Assembly (NCBI GenBank): GCA_907163375.1
Contig: CAJQUW010004442.1
Location: 372,001 to 436,000, forward strand
Length of the DNA stretch: 64,000 nt
Direction: 5' to 3'
Source: Prostheceraeus crozeri
Taxonomy: Eukaryota > Platyhelminthes > Polycladida > Euryleptidae
Below are positions 1 through 12,480 of this stretch, one piece after another (within the stretch, counting starts at the first letter, position 1; each line of letters opens with the position of its first letter). The notes under the pieces were generated by a model, which did not search any database, was not told the origin of the DNA, and saw only the letters and a list, made by a program, of their open reading frames with translations. The position numbers were made by a program, and so were the translations under genes.

Positions 1-1
1 A

Positions 2-133
2 TACTTTGATTACGACATCAAAATTCTAAGTAGGCATCATGCAGCGGTTGAAGCTCGTATGGAGGAAGCGTCAGCAATTGAAAAACTACGTCCAACCATC
101 AACCGACTTCTCTATAGCAATAGGCCTGTATAA
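2..133 (+). pseudogene. C-terminal tail of a GIY-YIG endonuclease from a Penelope-like retroelement
   Basis: The second frame is open from the window edge to a stop at 133. It encodes about 43 residues with the pattern of the end of GIY-YIG domains in Penelope-like elements: a K-I-L run, then R-M-E-E-A-S-A-I-E-K-L-R-P-T-I-N, in which the conserved acidic residue precedes the final I-x-x-x-x-P-x-x-N motif. The rest of the element lies left of the window, so its integrity cannot be judged. Assignment rests on this short motif and on five other related remnants in the window. Confidence 0.5.
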
Positions 134-1726
134 TGTACTATTCATTATTGTAATTTGCCTTTTTTGTGTACTTCGATGGGATCAAGCTACTGTGTAACGA
201 AAATTTGGTGATCGTATTTCTTTTATTTTTTATTGCCTGCGTCAAAAATAAAGCTGGGAGTGGAAAACTGTTTTTCTTTTGAATATCAAAGAAAGCGCTT
301 TAGCAATGTCCTCCCGTATGACGCCATTATCAATCTTATCAGAGCGGCCTGCCGTCCACACCCGCCCGGTACCTATGGATCTGCTTTTGGTACACTTGGT
401 CCCCTTTCTAGTATTGTGGTCACATCTATGCATTCGACTGATCCAGCAAATACGAGGCACTTAAAATTGATGGGAAATGAATGCATAAATGTCGATAAAC
501 CGGAGGTAACTGATACAGAATTAACTGTTTCAATTAAAATAAAGGAAAATCACAGGTAAATTTTCAATTGTCCTTTTATAAAATTCTTCAAAGATGTGCA
601 TTCTAGTGGGCTGCATAATCTAATCTGCAACTCATGTAAGTCAGACAGCACTAGTGGGGAAGAGCTCACTCGCTGTTACATCTCAGTCGTTGATGATATG
701 AAATTTTCCCCCATGACTTTTGAAAACGGCGATCTGAGCAGCGATCAAAGACTCAGCTGCAGAGTTGAAAACTCAGCACATCTTCAGTGCCTTATTAGAA
801 CAACTTATTAAAACAAACGAAGGCAATTAGTGGCAAAGGGAACGTGCCTTGGCATTGTGAAGGTGCACAGGCGCACCCAGAGAGGCACGCAGGCTCAGAA
901 ACGCGCCCGGATTCCCAACCAAATAGGGAAAACGAGGGCAATTACGAGAAAGCGCGACTCGACATCCGCAAAGCCATTGAACAACAGTCGCCCAAAGCTG
1001 TTTTAATTAGACATGTCTACACAAAATTCAAGGCAATCGCCAAGATTCCCTCTATTGAGCCAATAGGCGAAAGAGGAGGGGGAGAAATGCCGGGAGAAAG
1101 GAGTACTGAAGCGGAGGGAGGGACAGTTGTCTTTATGTCTGATTTGTCCCACCGTATCATAATTCGATGACCCCAACTCTATCTTTCATTTCCTAATTCA
1201 AATTCTTCCTTCCTTTATACGATTGAAATGAGAGAATGTCTGTGAAGGAAATTTTAGAGAATTGACTGGAAAAGTGGCTTTATTTGAAGATACAGTCGTG
1301 TCACACACGAAAGTAAAAGGAATGGCGGGTGATGAAGCAAGGAATGACTGCAAGCTGATCAATGCAAGCGAAACGGTAAATTTCTCTAATGATTGCAGAT
1401 TTTAATTAACTAATTAGCAGATTATATCAAAGTTCGAAGAATATTTTGATTCGGAAAAATCTCCTGCACAGATCGATCATATAATGTTCAAAAATGACAA
1501 CTGAATGCTAAAAACCGAATTTAAAAATGCCAAGTTAAAGACATTGAAGGATTATAGATATACATGTAAACAATTTATTAGATCGCATACATCACGCTAG
1601 TGGAAAACCAATTATGAAGCAGAAGAAGCAGCATTTACTAATTATTAAAGGCTCACCAACACAGACAGGATGTCAGTAGTGTGCTTGAAAGTAGTACTTG
1701 AATACCAGCCGAAATTTATATATAAT
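134..1726. other. Intergenic, nothing recognised
   Basis: Short open frames occur at 233-559 and 844-1170, but they have no recognisable domain, no splice-site support and composition like the flanking DNA. The segment near 1610-1725 belongs to an interspersed repeat also seen near 2690 and around the SINE at 18136-18349 (shared motif CAGTAGTGTG followed by a TAGT-rich stretch). Confidence 0.5.
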
Positions 1727-2412
1727 AATTAAGTCAATTTTTTATGACCAAAAATCGAAAAAAATATGATCCAACAAAGCTTGAGATATAACCAAATATG
1801 ACGTAAAAAACCCAAAATGTGACCAAAATATGACAAAATCTTAAATTGTAGTTTGCCAAGATTTAAAAATCTTAAAATACAGCAAAAATTATGTTTCCAT
1901 TTTCAGACAAAAAGCTTAAAAGTTCAATTTAGGACAAATAAAACGATTTATTTCAAACTTTTACCATACAATACCCATTTACAGCTTGTTGTACAAAACA
2001 GTACTGTAATTTGCTTCATTTGATGTTTGAAAAAGTCTGTCTTTGTATAGCATCTTCTTCAACATGGGGAAGAACTCTCTAACGAAGCAACGGTTGGCGG
2101 GCAAGGAAAGACAGACGACGAACGAGGCAATCCTGGCGCCCCGGCAACATTCATATCTGTAGGCAATACATGCATTGGAACTGTCCTCAGACTGTATCGC
2201 GCTGCTGAGAAGACCAATATTGCGTCATTCTGCAAGAATCGGTCATTTCTATATCTACTTCCCGGCAACTCTAACAGTCTAAAACTACAGCAAAATGACC
2301 AAAATCTGACTAAATATGATGAGACAAAGAAAATATGACAATATTACCTTACCCAAAAAATATGACAAAAATATGACCAGATATGACATGTCATAAAAAA
2401 ATTGCCCTAGTA
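1727..2412. mobile_element. Probable hAT-like non-autonomous element with ATATGAC-rich arms
   Basis: The segment begins with AATTTTTTATGAC and ends with GTCATAAAAAAATTGCCCTAG, forming imperfect terminal inverted repeats; the right end reads CTAGGGCAATT on the other strand, a form common at hAT termini. Both arms are packed with copies of ATATGACAAAA or ATATGACCAAA, typical subterminal transposase-binding repeats. The central 2060-2275 has a higher GC content and short open frames, but no domain I can name. I could not find a clean 8-bp target duplication, so the exact left border is uncertain. Confidence 0.45.
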
Positions 2413-4389
2413 ACATTTTTATCATATAACATTATATATGTATATTAATATGCATGATTGTGCATCTCAAATTTACCCCGGGTATGGCTGCAAACTCAAA
2501 TGAAGAGTTGTGTTGATGATGAGGGATGTGAACTAGGCGTGCTAATGATTCATGATATTGTACACTCGGATGAAATTGCAGATATTCAGGTCTGTTTACT
2601 TTTCTTGATGCAACTCAATATTCAATAATTCTACTTAGATTCTGTTTTCAAAACCAGCACTTATTGATTATCACAGCCGCACTAACTTAGTGCTAAAGTA
2701 GTATCTAATGAGTGCCCGCCGAAATTTCACTTGATGTGCTAATTTCACATCTTAAATGATGCACCGTCAACATCGCATCCTGTAGTATTTTTTACTGAAT
2801 ATGCTTCTACTGTTAATTTTCGTATTAGGCACGAAGGATACATTAGAGTCATAAAAACTTAGTCATCATATCAAGTACGAGTACATGATGTACTTCAGAA
2901 TCTAAGTGCTATTTTCAAAAATCCTTTTATAATGATATCAAGTTATGACTTGAGCTGGAACAATTTGAAAGTCCCTGAACTGCATTAGAAACTTCAATCT
3001 GCGTCTCATTAGATAAACTGCGCTTTTCTTTGCTGCTGTCTGACAAAATGAGAAACCGCGCAGAACATGGGCATACGCACTGATTCGTAGTATTAGCCAT
3101 AAGGTGTACTGTGAAAGTCTCATTTTCGACCTCGTTCCCTACAGAATTTCGGTCTGGCTGCCGGACTATTTAGCGGTGAAATAATAGTCGAGTCACGTTT
3201 CGAAATCATTGTTGTCAACAGCGCATTGAAAAAGTCTCCTAAACCATGTGAGCCTTATATGATACCAGTGCATCACACCACAATGCGTGAAATGTCAATT
3301 ATGTATTTACTCATTCTTGGCTAGCATATATTTTTATGTATGTTATTTTTACATAGCAGTGTAAGTGAATATCTTTATACGTGAAACGAATCTGTGTCAT
3401 TAATACTATTTACGCAAGCTTGCGTTTTGCAATTGGCTGCGTATAATGATTTCTTTGAGAAAACAAGCTGAAGGATTGACATCCTAATGAAATATTAAAG
3501 CGAGTCCTTTTGTTGATATAAGAACAAAGGCAATAACGATTCATAATCCAATAATCTGCTAATGGATTGTAATATAATTTTTATTTTGCTTCCATCAGCA
3601 GGAAGTTTCCTAAAAAATTCATTGACCCTCAGTCTACCAAACTCTTTTTCAGAGTTAAACCTTTTTCGATGAGAAAGAAAAATATGGGCAATTTGTCAAC
3701 AATCAAAGCATCGTAAGGCAATGAAAATTCCCTTGAAATTCTAAGTCAAACAGTGGTATCTTTTGTCGCCATCGGAGGTCATAAAACGTCACAGACAGTG
3801 ATCAAGGTGTCTCCCCTTGGTCGTCTGATTAATACGAGTACTTTTTTTGTTCACATAATTAAGTAGTATGATAGTACTTATGCATACACTGCTGACAAAC
3901 CCCGCGATTACCGTGTTCAAACTGCGCGGTTGGTTGCCCGCATGAAGATCCAACCACGTAAGCCTAAGACTTTTGAAATAGGCACCTTCTGCATTCTTGC
4001 TCAACACGCACTCAGCACAACAGCATGAAGTGGGATAATTAAAATTTCAGCCACATAGCGTCTAGCCTGATCTTGCTGTTGAGCACATACAATGTTCATT
4101 TATTTAATTAATATGATCCCAACGTTATATTAGCCATGCATGCATCATGTTCATTAATGGATATGTCAGCGTGTGAATAAGAGCTCTTTTTACTGTCGGC
4201 ATTCTAGACATACAGTGTTGTGCAGCAAAATTGCCCACCCCATTAAATTTGTAAAAAATCGTACGAATCTTTATTAATCTTAAAATCTTAATTACACATT
4301 TATTTATGCAAACCAAAATTGAACAAACATTTCAGAATGGTCATAAAAATGTAAAGATAAGCAAAACTAAAAGTGTGTGTAGCCACCTC
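2413..4389. other. Intergenic, nothing recognised
   Basis: No gene, RNA or well-bounded repeat is supported. A weak copy of the repeat seen near 1669 and 18129 lies around 2680-2745. The short open frames at 2938-3123, 3789-4007 and 4125-4316 show no motif. Confidence 0.5.
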
Positions 4390-5280
4390 TAGAGGAAGTG
4401 CACTCCTTTATGCGTTGTGGCATACTCTGGATTGCTGCTGACCTTAATGCTCTGATTTCGTCGTCTGTTTCCCAAAAAGCTTGCGCTGAGGAATGCGATC
4501 AATGCCTCCCTGATAATGTGAGCCTTTGTTGTAGCATAGCCCACAAATTATCTATACAGTTCAAGTCCAGATGTACACTGGCCAGGGGAGCACAGGAATG
4601 TGTCGGTCTTCAAGGAAATTTCGCACGGATGAACTGTGGTGGCAGGTCGCGCTGTCTTGCTGGTAGACATAACCACACATCGCAATAAGGGCGCAAATGC
4701 TGCGATAAAATGTCAACATCCTTGGCAGAATTCATAGTCCCATCTACAGGAATGATCGATCCGGGGCCAAAGATCGAAATACAAACCAAAAAACATCACC
4801 TTTCGAAGAAATCGACGGTCAGGACTTGCCTTTTCTATTGTAACTGAATATCCTTTTTTGCGACGGACAAAACATGTGCGAGTAGAGTACACGTCGACAG
4901 AAGCTTCGTTGGAGAATATTGCTAGTGCCCAATCATTTGCAATCCGGTTTTGATGGTCAAGTGCGCTGTGATGATGAACGAGACGGTGATTTCCGTGGCC
5001 GATATGATCATATTCCACCACGAAGCAAAGATCATCGAGCAGTTGAAAGATTCACTTCCAATGCATGATTACCAACATTCTTAGCCAGAAGTCTAGATGT
5101 AAGACGCGGGTCCTTCATACTTTCTCGGGCCAATGCTCGTTCAGTTCATGTGCTCAGACGATTGTGTCCGCCACAAAATTCACGCTTTGTATTGGTAGAA
5201 CCAGTTGTTGTAGTGTGATAAGCAGAACAGCTGCATGTAATTGCCTCTCCTTTATCTCTGCTCGTTATGTATCTCTGGTC
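4390..5280 (-). pseudogene. Decayed Tc1-like transposase (DD-E superfamily)
   Basis: On the minus strand the longest piece (5021-4713) carries the Tc1 signature around the second catalytic region: W-A-L-A-I-F-S-N-E-A-S followed by a V-R-R-K-K-G-Y block and K-V-M-F-F-G. The matching downstream region runs leftward to about 4390, with recognisable remnants of the DNA-x-x-H and S-P-G/L-x-L-x-P segments but interrupted by stops and frameshifts. The N-terminal DNA-binding part is present only as scraps to about 5280. The catalytic second aspartate appears as asparagine (S-N-E). Dead copy; no terminal repeats were found, so its edges are approximate. Confidence 0.65.
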
Positions 5281-5308
5281 ATGTTAGACGCCGCCAGCTG
5301 CTATTACA

Positions 5309-5878
5309 TGTTTAAGGTGTCAAGTCACTTAAAGCCGCTGGCGTTGCTAATAAACTGAACTTGCTTGTCGGTCTCAGCACAAGCCTGGTTGTTCTCTCTC
5401 TCTCCCACACACTCGAATATATAGTAAGGGCCAAGTTAGAACATGGCGTCGCGAATAGACTTTAAAATGGCTCCTTCCTTCGATATTGAATCCGAGTCCA
5501 TCTGTACCGTGAATGGCGATCATGTGGACGGGATTCGAGTGCCTCAGTGGGATCTCTGCGATCAGTGACACTGATAAGCGTGAAGAAACTCGACCTGTCA
5601 GCAAGACTCTCCGCATCGTGAATCACTTGCCCGTGATTGAGGGCGAATTCTAAGGCGAAATCGGCGATTTCTTCGCAACCTGCACATACATTGGCAGGGC
5701 CTCCGAGTGATTCCCGTGCGCGCGCTCATCGCGAGGGATTACATGTTTAAGGTGTCAAGTCACTTAAAGCCGCTGGCGTTGCTAATAAACTGAACTTGCT
5801 TGTCGGTCTCAGCACAAGCCTGGTTGTTCTCTCTCTCTCCCACACACTCGAATATATAGTAAGGGCCAAGTTAGAACA
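5309..5878. mobile_element. Short LTR-flanked fossil (TRIM-like or internally deleted LTR retrotransposon)
   Basis: Two direct repeats of 135 bp, apparently identical, lie at 5309-5443 and 5744-5878. Each begins TGTTTAAGG and ends TTAGAACA, the TG...CA form of LTRs, and each contains an AATAAA-type poly(A) signal followed by a CT-rich stretch. The roughly 300-bp interior is far too short for gag-pol and encodes no recognisable domain. Six bases (ATTACA) in front of each repeat are also shared, so the true left LTR border may lie slightly outward. No target duplication was recognised. The near-identity of the two repeats suggests a fairly recent insertion. A solo duplication is the alternative. 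Confidence 0.5.
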
Positions 5879-6597
5879 CCAGTCTTCTTGAATAATTTGA
5901 TAGTACGTTCGTAGCTTCGTCGAGAAACTTTCAATGTAGGGCCTAAGCGAAATTCGGCTGATATTCATACCAGAAACATGATGAGCAATTATCAAAGCGC
6001 GAATATTCTCGGCATATACATAACAGACTGCCTAATTGACCAATCGAAAAGAAGCGCGCTCTTAAATAAATAAAGTTTGTCCAGTAGTTAAAAATAGTAA
6101 CTGACGACATGCTGAAAATGATAACTCACCCCACGGAAAAAAGGAAAGATAGTTAAGCAGGTGGAGCATTTTGAAGGAATTCACAGCAATCCGCAAGTGA
6201 CACACGACTATTTTTCCTATCTCCGCAAGATATTAAAAATTTCTTTTTGCCCACCTGGCATGTTCTCGCATGTGCTATCGTTTTGAATCAGCTTGCACTT
6301 CTAGGAGTTCCATTTATTATAGGAGTTCTTCCGAGTTTCAAAACAATGTAAAAGGGTCATTTATCAAATTGCATTAATGCCGGATTCTCAATCTTCAGCT
6401 TATGGTGAACTGACTTAGGCAGGGTTGGAACCGGTCACAGTCCGCAAATTTTGAAGACCGACCGGCCAATTCATTTAAGTAGATCCATGTCGACCGGTAA
6501 CGACATTCAGTCTAGAATAAATTGCTTAGTCAATTATTACAACATTAGCATGTAAATGTAACTAACTTTGATAGTATCTACTTGCATGCTTTGTGAT
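5879..6597. other. Intergenic; isolated hAT-type terminus at 6420
   Basis: No gene is seen. At 6420 the sequence CAGGGTTGGAACCGG resembles the terminus of the outer hAT element at 44385 (CAGAGCTGGAA). No partner end could be found, so this is probably a truncated relative. Confidence 0.4.
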
Positions 6598-7681
6598 CAG
6601 TGGCGTCGCGTGCTCCCAGACCATTGGCTTTCACTCGGCATTGGAATACTATTTCTATACCAAACACTTTTATGTTACAACATTAATTTTCATGAATTTA
6701 AATGAATTTTTACTAACAACATCCCGAACATTATTTAAGGCCAAGGGAATGTGCACATGAGAAGTGATTGCTCATGTCGCTTAACCGCCTTACTCAAGGA
6801 GCTGAGATCACATTATCACGAGAAAAAAGGAGGCAAGGCCTGCAGTTTCCTTTGTTTCTCACGGACGGTCAGCCACTCACATGTTTCAAATTTTGATGCA
6901 TTAAAATGTCTTGTGTAGTGCTTCTTATTTCTTTCTCAGTGACTACTTTCATTTTATATCAGGTGTTGTCCAACCTTGTTTGACGACTGTCATCTTTTCA
7001 GTATATTCCCTTCGGACGAAAGGCGTGGTTATGATCTCATCTGTAGTACTCAACATAGCGTCACATCAATAACGTAAAAACAAATTATGGAATTCTACCG
7101 AATCTGGGTTTTCGAGTCAGATGCATTACTCTGCATTCATTGGAGAACGCTCATCATCTGATCACAGTCTTGCCTGAACGTCAGCCATCTGCTACTGTTG
7201 ACGTATTGGCCTCTCTGACATTAAGCGAATCCGGGAACAATTGGGTTGCACTTCCCTTACTATATTTAGATACCGTGCCTTGATTAAGAATTGCGTAGAA
7301 TTTCATTGCAAAAATTGGAGAAGGTAAAGCATTATGTCTATCGGAAAAGCCAATATTGTCGCGGGCGCGTGCGAATGCGCGTGCGCTTACTGCCTCACAC
7401 GCACACAACTCTCTTTCGCTGTCTGAACATCAGTGCTCCGTCTGGACACACGACTAGCTTGTGTGTCTAATTGTTCGAAGAAAACAGCTGTGATTCGAGC
7501 ACGTGCTGCAAAACTGTTAGCTCTGAGATTAAGCGTCTGATTTTGAGACGGAAAGTTGTGCACAGCTATCACATGAAGCTATCGCATTTAAATGAATGAT
7601 GACACTTCATTTTTATAATTGTTGGAAAATTATTTTTGAGGATGCGCCGAAGGCCTCGCAGGTACGGAGAAGACGCCACTG
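6598..7681 (-). mobile_element. hAT element, copy 1, internally deleted, with 8-bp target duplication
   Basis: This 1,084-bp element begins CAGTGGCGTC and ends GACGCCACTG, which are perfect 10-bp terminal inverted repeats of hAT type. It is flanked by the exact 8-bp duplication TTTGTGAT (6590-6597 and 7682-7689), the hAT hallmark. It aligns over its full length with the copy at 44908-45967. No complete transposase is present. The minus strand of the better copy retains a segment resembling the TTF-type zinc finger found at the N-terminus of ZMYM-type hAT transposases. This copy differs by scattered substitutions and indels. Confidence 0.9.
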
Positions 7682-7689
7682 TTTGTGAT

Positions 7690-8289
7690 ATATTGGGAAC
7701 TGTTCTTTAAACAGTTAAAAAATTATTGCTGGCAACTTATACATGCAATGTAGTGCAAACCGTGCTTAATACCAAATAAAGTTTCCTGAATCATATACGT
7801 ATGTAAAATTCTAAAATGTACCAGGTATTGATTTTGGAAGCATTGCGCATTGTTCAACCTACCTTTTATATTTATTCAAAATCTTGAATAATTTCAATTC
7901 ATTTGATAGTTTATATAACACGTGGAGCTTAGAGATGCAATGAGCAATATATTTCAATGCAACCTAGGGCCTACTACCCGAACATTTGACAGTGGATCGT
8001 GGATAATTGTTTGATAAGCTAGTTGCACGTAATAAATTTTGATTGACATACATGTAGATACAGTAAGACTCCCGCTCGGTCTTGGGACACTCACTAAAAT
8101 AAAAGTTGATGACAAGTTTGACGGACTCATTGTTCCAGACACTTATGCGTCAGCTCGCAGTCATTAATGTAAACTCAAAATATATGAATTTGAATTGCAG
8201 TGGAGAGAGTTCTCAATTGAAATCGCAAATCACTAGAATTTGCTCACAAGTGAAGAAGTAAATAATACTTCAGTGAATCATTTTAAATC
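7690..8289. other. Intergenic, nothing recognised
   Basis: No domain, structured RNA or repeat border is visible; the minus-strand open frame at 7954-8142 is short and featureless. Confidence 0.5.
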
Positions 8290-8720
8290 AAATTTGCACG
8301 TCACAGACAAAAGCATTTCGCTGGGCATCGGTTTGCCCGTTGGTGTCGATAGAAGCCTTACGAATTGTCTTTCTCCATACAATCCGGTCATTTGCGCTCC
8401 CCATGGCATTCGTGAGACTCATCTGCGTCCATAGCTAAACATCATCCGTCCACACTCTTCATGGTTTTCCGCGCTTGTTGTCTCCTTCGACTATGCCCAG
8501 CATGGCTGTCTTGACCTTTCGGTTATCAGACATTCGACAGATATGTCCGAACAACCCCAACTTCCTCGTAGACGCTTTTCAGTTGCTGTTTTGGTGTAAA
8601 CTTTCTTAGGACCTATTCGTTTGTGGTGAAACTGAACTATTTGATGTTCGGTGGGAGACAGTAGCAAACCATCTCAAATGCCTGCGACATGCGCCAATCT
8701 TCCATGCGAAAGGTCCATAT
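8290..8720 (-). pseudogene. LINE ORF2 C-terminal tail (decayed)
   Basis: The minus strand encodes the zinc-knuckle-free tail found after the reverse transcriptase in several LINE clades. It reads L-G-L-F-G-H-I-C-R-M-S-D-N-R, then K-T-A-M-L-G, then a glycine/arginine linker, W-T-D-D, and a final A-N-D-R-I-V-W-R block (roughly 8565 to 8300). Stops and at least one frame change interrupt it. The reverse-transcriptase core is absent upstream on the minus strand, so this is a fragment. The exact clade (I, Jockey or RTE-like) cannot be fixed from the tail alone. Confidence 0.6.
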
Positions 8721-10440
8721 AAGCCTACTCAGCGATTAACTTACTTCAAGATGAACAAAATGAATCTCAAAATTCATAATTTCTGAACCATTGAATGGAA
8801 GTTTCACACCTTTGTATTTGAGAAAACAATTATTTTATTTTTCAATATAATCAACTTGAAAATCTATTCCCTCATGGTTGTTATGCCAGCTTTAGTTTAT
8901 CTGCATCTATCAAATAATTATCGATAATTGAAGCCAAGAATAAAAGACGTGCTTTGTTTTAGAAAAGAAAACACGGCCAACGTATAACAATTCATTCACC
9001 CCATCTGTTATGGCAGTAATTGTGCAATTATCAGCACGAAATGTAACAGGACCACCTACTTGCGTGCCAGTCAGGCCCAGTAACTAGTTGCTTATTCTCT
9101 ACTTAATTTGTATGTTTAACTTCCGCGTGCTTCACCATATTGTTCATTAGCATCTCGCAATTTCAGTTTCATTTTCTTTTATGTGCATCGGCAGGTGGCA
9201 TTCATGACGAACGATAGCTGGTAGAACGCTTAAAAGAAGAAGGAGAATACTATCAAGAACGACAAGCTCGGATATATGCGCATTGAAAGAATAAAAAATG
9301 CGCGCAGTTATTCTTCACAAGCACTCATCGATGTTCACTTTGTCCTGAACATGCTGTGTGAAAAGGGGAAAGCATCGACAAAAAGTCACTTTTATAATGT
9401 AATTTAATATTGTAATTTGATGCTTTTGACATGCATGTGAAGCTAGCTTGAGATGTGCAATGGTTGTGAATTGAAACCCGAACACAAGCCATAATTGTGA
9501 ACCCAAAAAATTTCCCAATGCTGAAAAACCCGAACACAACCCGAATTAAAGTCATTAGAAAATCAAATTACTGTGACCGTGGAGAATGTGTATCCCAATA
9601 TTCGGTGGGCTTGATCCTTTGTGAATGGAATTAAATGAAGAGGATATTGCTCATCTTGGGTAATGATTTTTCATGAAGTCTGTGAAGCATGAATATCACT
9701 TTGCAAGAACATATTGATTGATTAGAGCAGAATTGAACTTGATTGAATATCGATTGAAACCAAAACTCCACGTATTATATTTCATCATTCGCATTATATG
9801 TTTTTCCTAAAATTTTGCCAATGCTGTATTTCGGTGAAACAAGAAATGTATACCGTTGTTAATAGATATGTGATTGAGGACATTTATGCAACATTCTATG
9901 ACAAGTACATGTAAATCCGCATAAAATTTGAATACATTTGAGTTTATGAAATATATGCATGTGCGAGTATATCTGCAAAGGAAGTCAACTAAAAAAAGCA
10001 CATTTATAAATTTCTAAATATCATAAACTCATAACGTGAAAACAAGCCCGCAATTAAACTATCAATCCGAACCCGATCTCTGGTCGGGCCGGGTTCGAAC
10101 ACCTCAATAGACAATAGAATAAATGACTAATGGATTTTTTTCCTAATAATGTACCTATAACTTTTAATTGTTATAAAATAATAATAATTAGCTAGCGACA
10201 CACAAAAAATTAGTAGTACGACTGTAATTCATATATATTGCACCGATCTGGCCTGATCAATTGTGATGGAAAGAAGTCCTACATGAATCTTTGGAAATTT
10301 AATAATAAACTGATTTGAGACCCTAGTGTAAAAATAATTAACCATTAACATAAAACATGGTGTCTCATAGATGCAGATTTATTTTCGAGATTATATCTGA
10401 TAGCATTTATGTTCTATGTGTCACTTCGAGATATTATCTT
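8721..10440. other. Intergenic with scattered transposon-like scraps
   Basis: Two patches rich in repeated AACCCGAAC (about 9470-9545) and the related GGGCCGGGTTCGAAC (about 10085-10105) resemble subterminal repeats of hAT elements, but I could not pair termini or find a target duplication. Otherwise AT-rich sequence without genes. Confidence 0.4.
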
Positions 10441-10582
10441 ACATAGCATCTATATTGTGGTTTATATATTGCTATTGTTGGCATGTTTGGTTAGTTCCAT
10501 TCTTTTTTGCTGTTCATGACTATTATTTTCTGTACTATTCTGGATGTTGACTGATTCAGCTAATTGACGCTCCATTGCGCTG

Positions 10583-11150
10583 TTATAATGTGTTGTCACA
10601 CTCATTAAAAATTCTTGTTCTATGATATATTGTGCTGTTCCTTACAATGCTTCCACAAAGTCGATGTAGGCTATCTTTCCTTTCTTTCAATTGTTTTATA
10701 TAACACCTTCCATATCTTTCTGTTTCTCCGATACGCACCCCTTTAAATTCATTGCATTCAATTTCGTATATTATTTCCTGTTTGCACATTTTCCTTTGCC
10801 AATAAACCTACATACCAAACACACATCTGTACATTTCTTTTTCTCAAAAGGATTAGATTTTCGAGATTTTGATTTTATGACTTCCTTTGCAGTTTCTTCA
10901 GCCTTCATTTTGAATCCACTGTCTTTAATTTCATTTTACAACTCTTTCTTCCAAATTGAGTTTGGAGCTAATCGCATAAATAATGTACTTTCATCCATAA
11001 ATTCCTTTTTTGTGCCAAGTTTTCTGTTTCATTTGTCTTGCTTTTCTTCTTTGAGTTTGTTCGAGCTACTGAATTCTCTCTGTATGTACTTTGGTCTAAT
11101 TTTGTCTCTTTCATCTATTTTGTTGGAAGTATTCAATGTTGTAAGTTTGT
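10583..11150 (-). pseudogene. GIY-YIG retroelement tail (Penelope-like type), decayed
   Basis: Reading leftward from about 11150, the minus strand encodes a lysine-rich linker, then N-P-F-E-K-K-K-C-T-D-V-C-L-V-C (a cysteine cluster that precedes the endonuclease in many such elements). After one frame change it continues with I-I-Y-E-I-E-C-N-E and R-I-G-E-T-E-R, which corresponds to the GIY...YIG core plus the following arginine. The domain ends at a stop at 10583. The overlapping 153-codon frame on the plus strand is antisense to this and has no merit of its own. No reverse transcriptase was recognised to the right. Confidence 0.55.
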
Positions 11151-12354
11151 AGTTTGTAATCTGAATTCAAGACTATAGCAAGAATATTGCATTCGTTTGC
11201 TCATTTCGGTCAGATGCTTGTCTCATTTCATGGTAAGTTCTAATTGTAATGTGCAAAATTCTTAGCACTTGTTGTGCAAGAATTGCTTCTTTTGTGATCC
11301 ATGAAAACGGTGCTCCTTTATTGAAGCAACGTCTTTCATATAAAATTCATGCATTATGTATGTCACTTTCACTTTTTTGCATTCAATTGTTGCATTTCAA
11401 GCTTTCAAATCTAAATCTCACAATTTCTTATCGTTGTAGTTTGAAGGAAAATCAATGTCTAACTTTCTTGATTGATAAAATTTAGAATTCCAATTTCTTG
11501 TACAATTTTCATTGCATTTTTGCCATTTTTAATTATGTACATTGTTTTCTTGTTGAATTATCATGTCATTCTCGCATACTTTATACTTTATTTCACAGAT
11601 CAAAGCAACTTTTCAGGTTGACCTCACATTTAATATGTTGCTCAATTGAATAAAGCGATGCAAAAATTCTGAGGAAAAGTAAAAAGAAAAACTAAGATAA
11701 CAGAAAAACCATTAAAATTCAAAATTCCAGGGTCTTTATTATCAGGAGAAAATACCTAGAAATGCAAATAATGATTACAGATTTGAAAATTACAGATATG
11801 ATGCATAATTACATATTTACATTGTCCATGATTTACAGCGAAACGAGTTACATGTACAAGATTGATGATGATACAAGTAACATTCTGCATCACCCTATAG
11901 AGAAATGTAGAGAATATTAAAGCTATACATTGTATGAGAGTTTAGTACGTACGTATCGCTTTCATGTGAGTGGTCAGCATAAATGAGTACAAAAATAAAT
12001 CACGTCATGCAAAATTGAAGGAGAGGAGGCAATTTCTTATCATGTTTACAAATGATATGATGACATTTTGCTTCAAAGCATTTCAAAAATCACTTTTTGA
12101 GCCTCAGTCAAGCCTTAAGAGTCAATTCAACTGCATTATCGTGCACTGAATTTTCTTATGTGCAAGTCCTTGGAATATACAATGGACACTGATGAAAACA
12201 TGTTGATCGTCAATGATTGTCCACAGTTCTTAGTAGTGCTCGTATTGATGAACATTGAGAGCATTTTTGTACTTAACACAACTCAAAGAAAGAGGAGACC
12301 ATTGTTCTTTATCGATGACCAAAATTACTGTCCAGCAGGGAATTCGAGCGGATT
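11151..12354. other. Intergenic, nothing recognised
   Basis: AT-rich sequence without a supported gene or repeat border. Confidence 0.5.
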
Positions 12355-12480
12355 TTCTTCAATCGATCGATATTTCGATCATGCTTTATTTTTGACCTAT
12401 CGATCATCCTTGGCTATAAAAGCCATCGTTCGATCATCGATCAAAACGCCCCGATCATCGATCGATCACATCGATCAACA
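12355..12480. repeat. Dense cluster of CGATC/GATCGATC palindromes
   Basis: About ten CGATC or GATCG motifs fall in 126 bp, several as the self-complementary ATCGATCGAT. The cluster can fold into alternative hairpins. It is not a simple tandem array because spacing varies. Function unknown; it may be a degenerate satellite or a transposon subterminal region. Confidence 0.6.

Noticed and set aside
844-1170. 108-codon plus-strand frame
   Set aside because: Glycine- and glutamate-rich by composition, no domain and no transcription or splice signals.
10691-11152. 153-codon plus-strand frame
   Set aside because: It is antisense to the GIY-YIG retroelement tail; its phenylalanine and serine richness comes from the complement of a lysine-rich coding strand.
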